Below are positions 63,321-64,000 of a DNA stretch of 64,000 nucleotides, in pieces; position 1 is the stretch's first letter; every line of letters begins with the position of its first letter. The stretch comes from Pycnopodia helianthoides (taxonomy: Eukaryota; Echinodermata; Asteroidea; Forcipulatida; Asteriidae). The DNA lies in NCBI GenBank assembly GCA_032158295.1, contig CM063259.1, forward strand, positions 13,425,564 through 13,489,563. Direction: 5' to 3'. The translations under genes were made by a program, and so were the position numbers. The notes under the pieces were generated by a model. The model was not told the DNA's origin and did no database searches. It saw nothing but the letters and a program-made list of their open reading frames with translations.

Positions 63321-64000
63321 TAAGCAGGCTGAAAGTAGCGGCCATGTTTTTTAGAATCTTCAAATGCTATTTTCTTGCCTTTGACAGTACTTTGACAGTA
63401 TGTCACATTGATTATTTTTTCCTTTTTTTGTTTTCATTGTATGTACAATAACACCCCTGAGTTTAAAAAAAATGCGCATTATTGATGACCAATTTTCACT
63501 GACATACGCGTGCGTTCATGTCCAAGTTTTTTATGTTTACTCGCGTGTACCGCGTGACTGTACTGTTCATGCAGTTTGGCGCGTCGATGATGCGGTGATC
63601 GCGTCAGTAGTGGAATGTCTGTCTGACAGTCTGGTTTCTTTTTTGTGCAAAAAAGTGGCGTCATTAGTGCGGTGTGGTGTTTGGGCGTGCAGTAGCATAA
63701 CCCTACAAAGGCGGACAACTTCCTGGGTATGATTGTGCAGGATTTGGGACCGTTAGGGATAAAGTGTATTTGTGCGGTATTATTTGATTCCAGTTTGTTT
63801 TTATCCTCCCCCACATGGCATAATGCCTCAATCTGAACTCCTAAATCGGCCAGTTTATCTTGTAAATCAATTTGAGGACACACGTCAGAGGCTTAACCTT
63901 TCACTTATTTTCTACGCTGCCCGTGGCAGTTTTTTTTTGTTTTTGTCGTGCCCACCTTTTCATGTCAAATCATAGCGTTTGTGAACATTTTTTTTCCCCT
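63321..64000. other. Window end, nothing recognised
   Basis: AT-rich; the + frame 63472-63732 and minus frame 63479-63883 overlap and show no recognisable domain. Confidence 0.35.

Larger units (their letters stand above)
40329..64000 (+). other. CASK intron, continues past window end
   Basis: Starts GTAAGG. I searched by eye for the next CASK exon on the + strand and did not find it. The sequence is filled with repeats listed below and stretches with no recognised content. Another gene could be nested here, but I cannot support one. Confidence 0.6.

Noticed and set aside
1..64000. A novel multi-gene defence or biosynthetic system
   Set aside because: Only one gene can be supported, and the remainder is intronic repeat-rich DNA; I see no gene cluster.

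Overview
The window looks like non-repetitive-gene-poor animal DNA, most probably from an echinoderm and, by the repeat families I recognise from memory, a starfish. The basis is AT-rich sequence, canonical GT/AG-flanked short exons separated by introns of many kilobases, tRNA-derived SINEs, a non-LTR retrotransposon tail and dozens of short inverted-repeat elements. Nothing here is bacterial: there are no long ORFs, operons, ribosome binding sites, rRNA genes or CRISPR arrays. The species call is an inference.

One protein-coding gene can be supported, on the + strand: a CASK-type MAGUK scaffold (peripheral plasma membrane protein CASK). Two internal exons encode the linker between the two L27 domains (33785-33871, LYDKINTKSS...) and the second L27 segment (40245-40328, ...LAEPHFR). 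Both are phase 0/0 with good splice sites. A third exon (5812-5934) has a TATA box, a leader free of upstream ATGs, a strong Kozak ATG and a phase-0 GTAAGT donor. It looks like an alternative first exon that could splice straight into the 33785 exon and give a short CASK form lacking the CaM-kinase domain and the start of the first L27. The rest of CASK (PDZ, SH3, guanylate kinase) must lie beyond 64 kb.

Layout: 1-5590 is upstream flank with short repeats and two tandem arrays. 5600-5934 holds the candidate promoter and first exon. 5935-33784 is a 27.9 kb intron dense with short inverted-repeat elements, SINE copies, a ~110-bp satellite-like array and a 23-copy, 50-bp minisatellite (30684-31816). 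33785-33871 is an exon, 33872-40244 an intron, 40245-40328 an exon. 40329-64000 is intron of the same kind, with a LINE remnant, several SINEs, more inverted-repeat elements and a few unexplained ORFs.

The most striking non-genic signal is a set of element families of 200-430 bp that end in TTAA on both sides, have a central palindrome, share a ~55-bp internal core although the rest differs, and are often chained so that one TTAA serves as the end of one element and the start of the next. Coordinates of repeat edges were read by eye and are good to a few bases where a terminal motif is named, and to about 20 bases otherwise.
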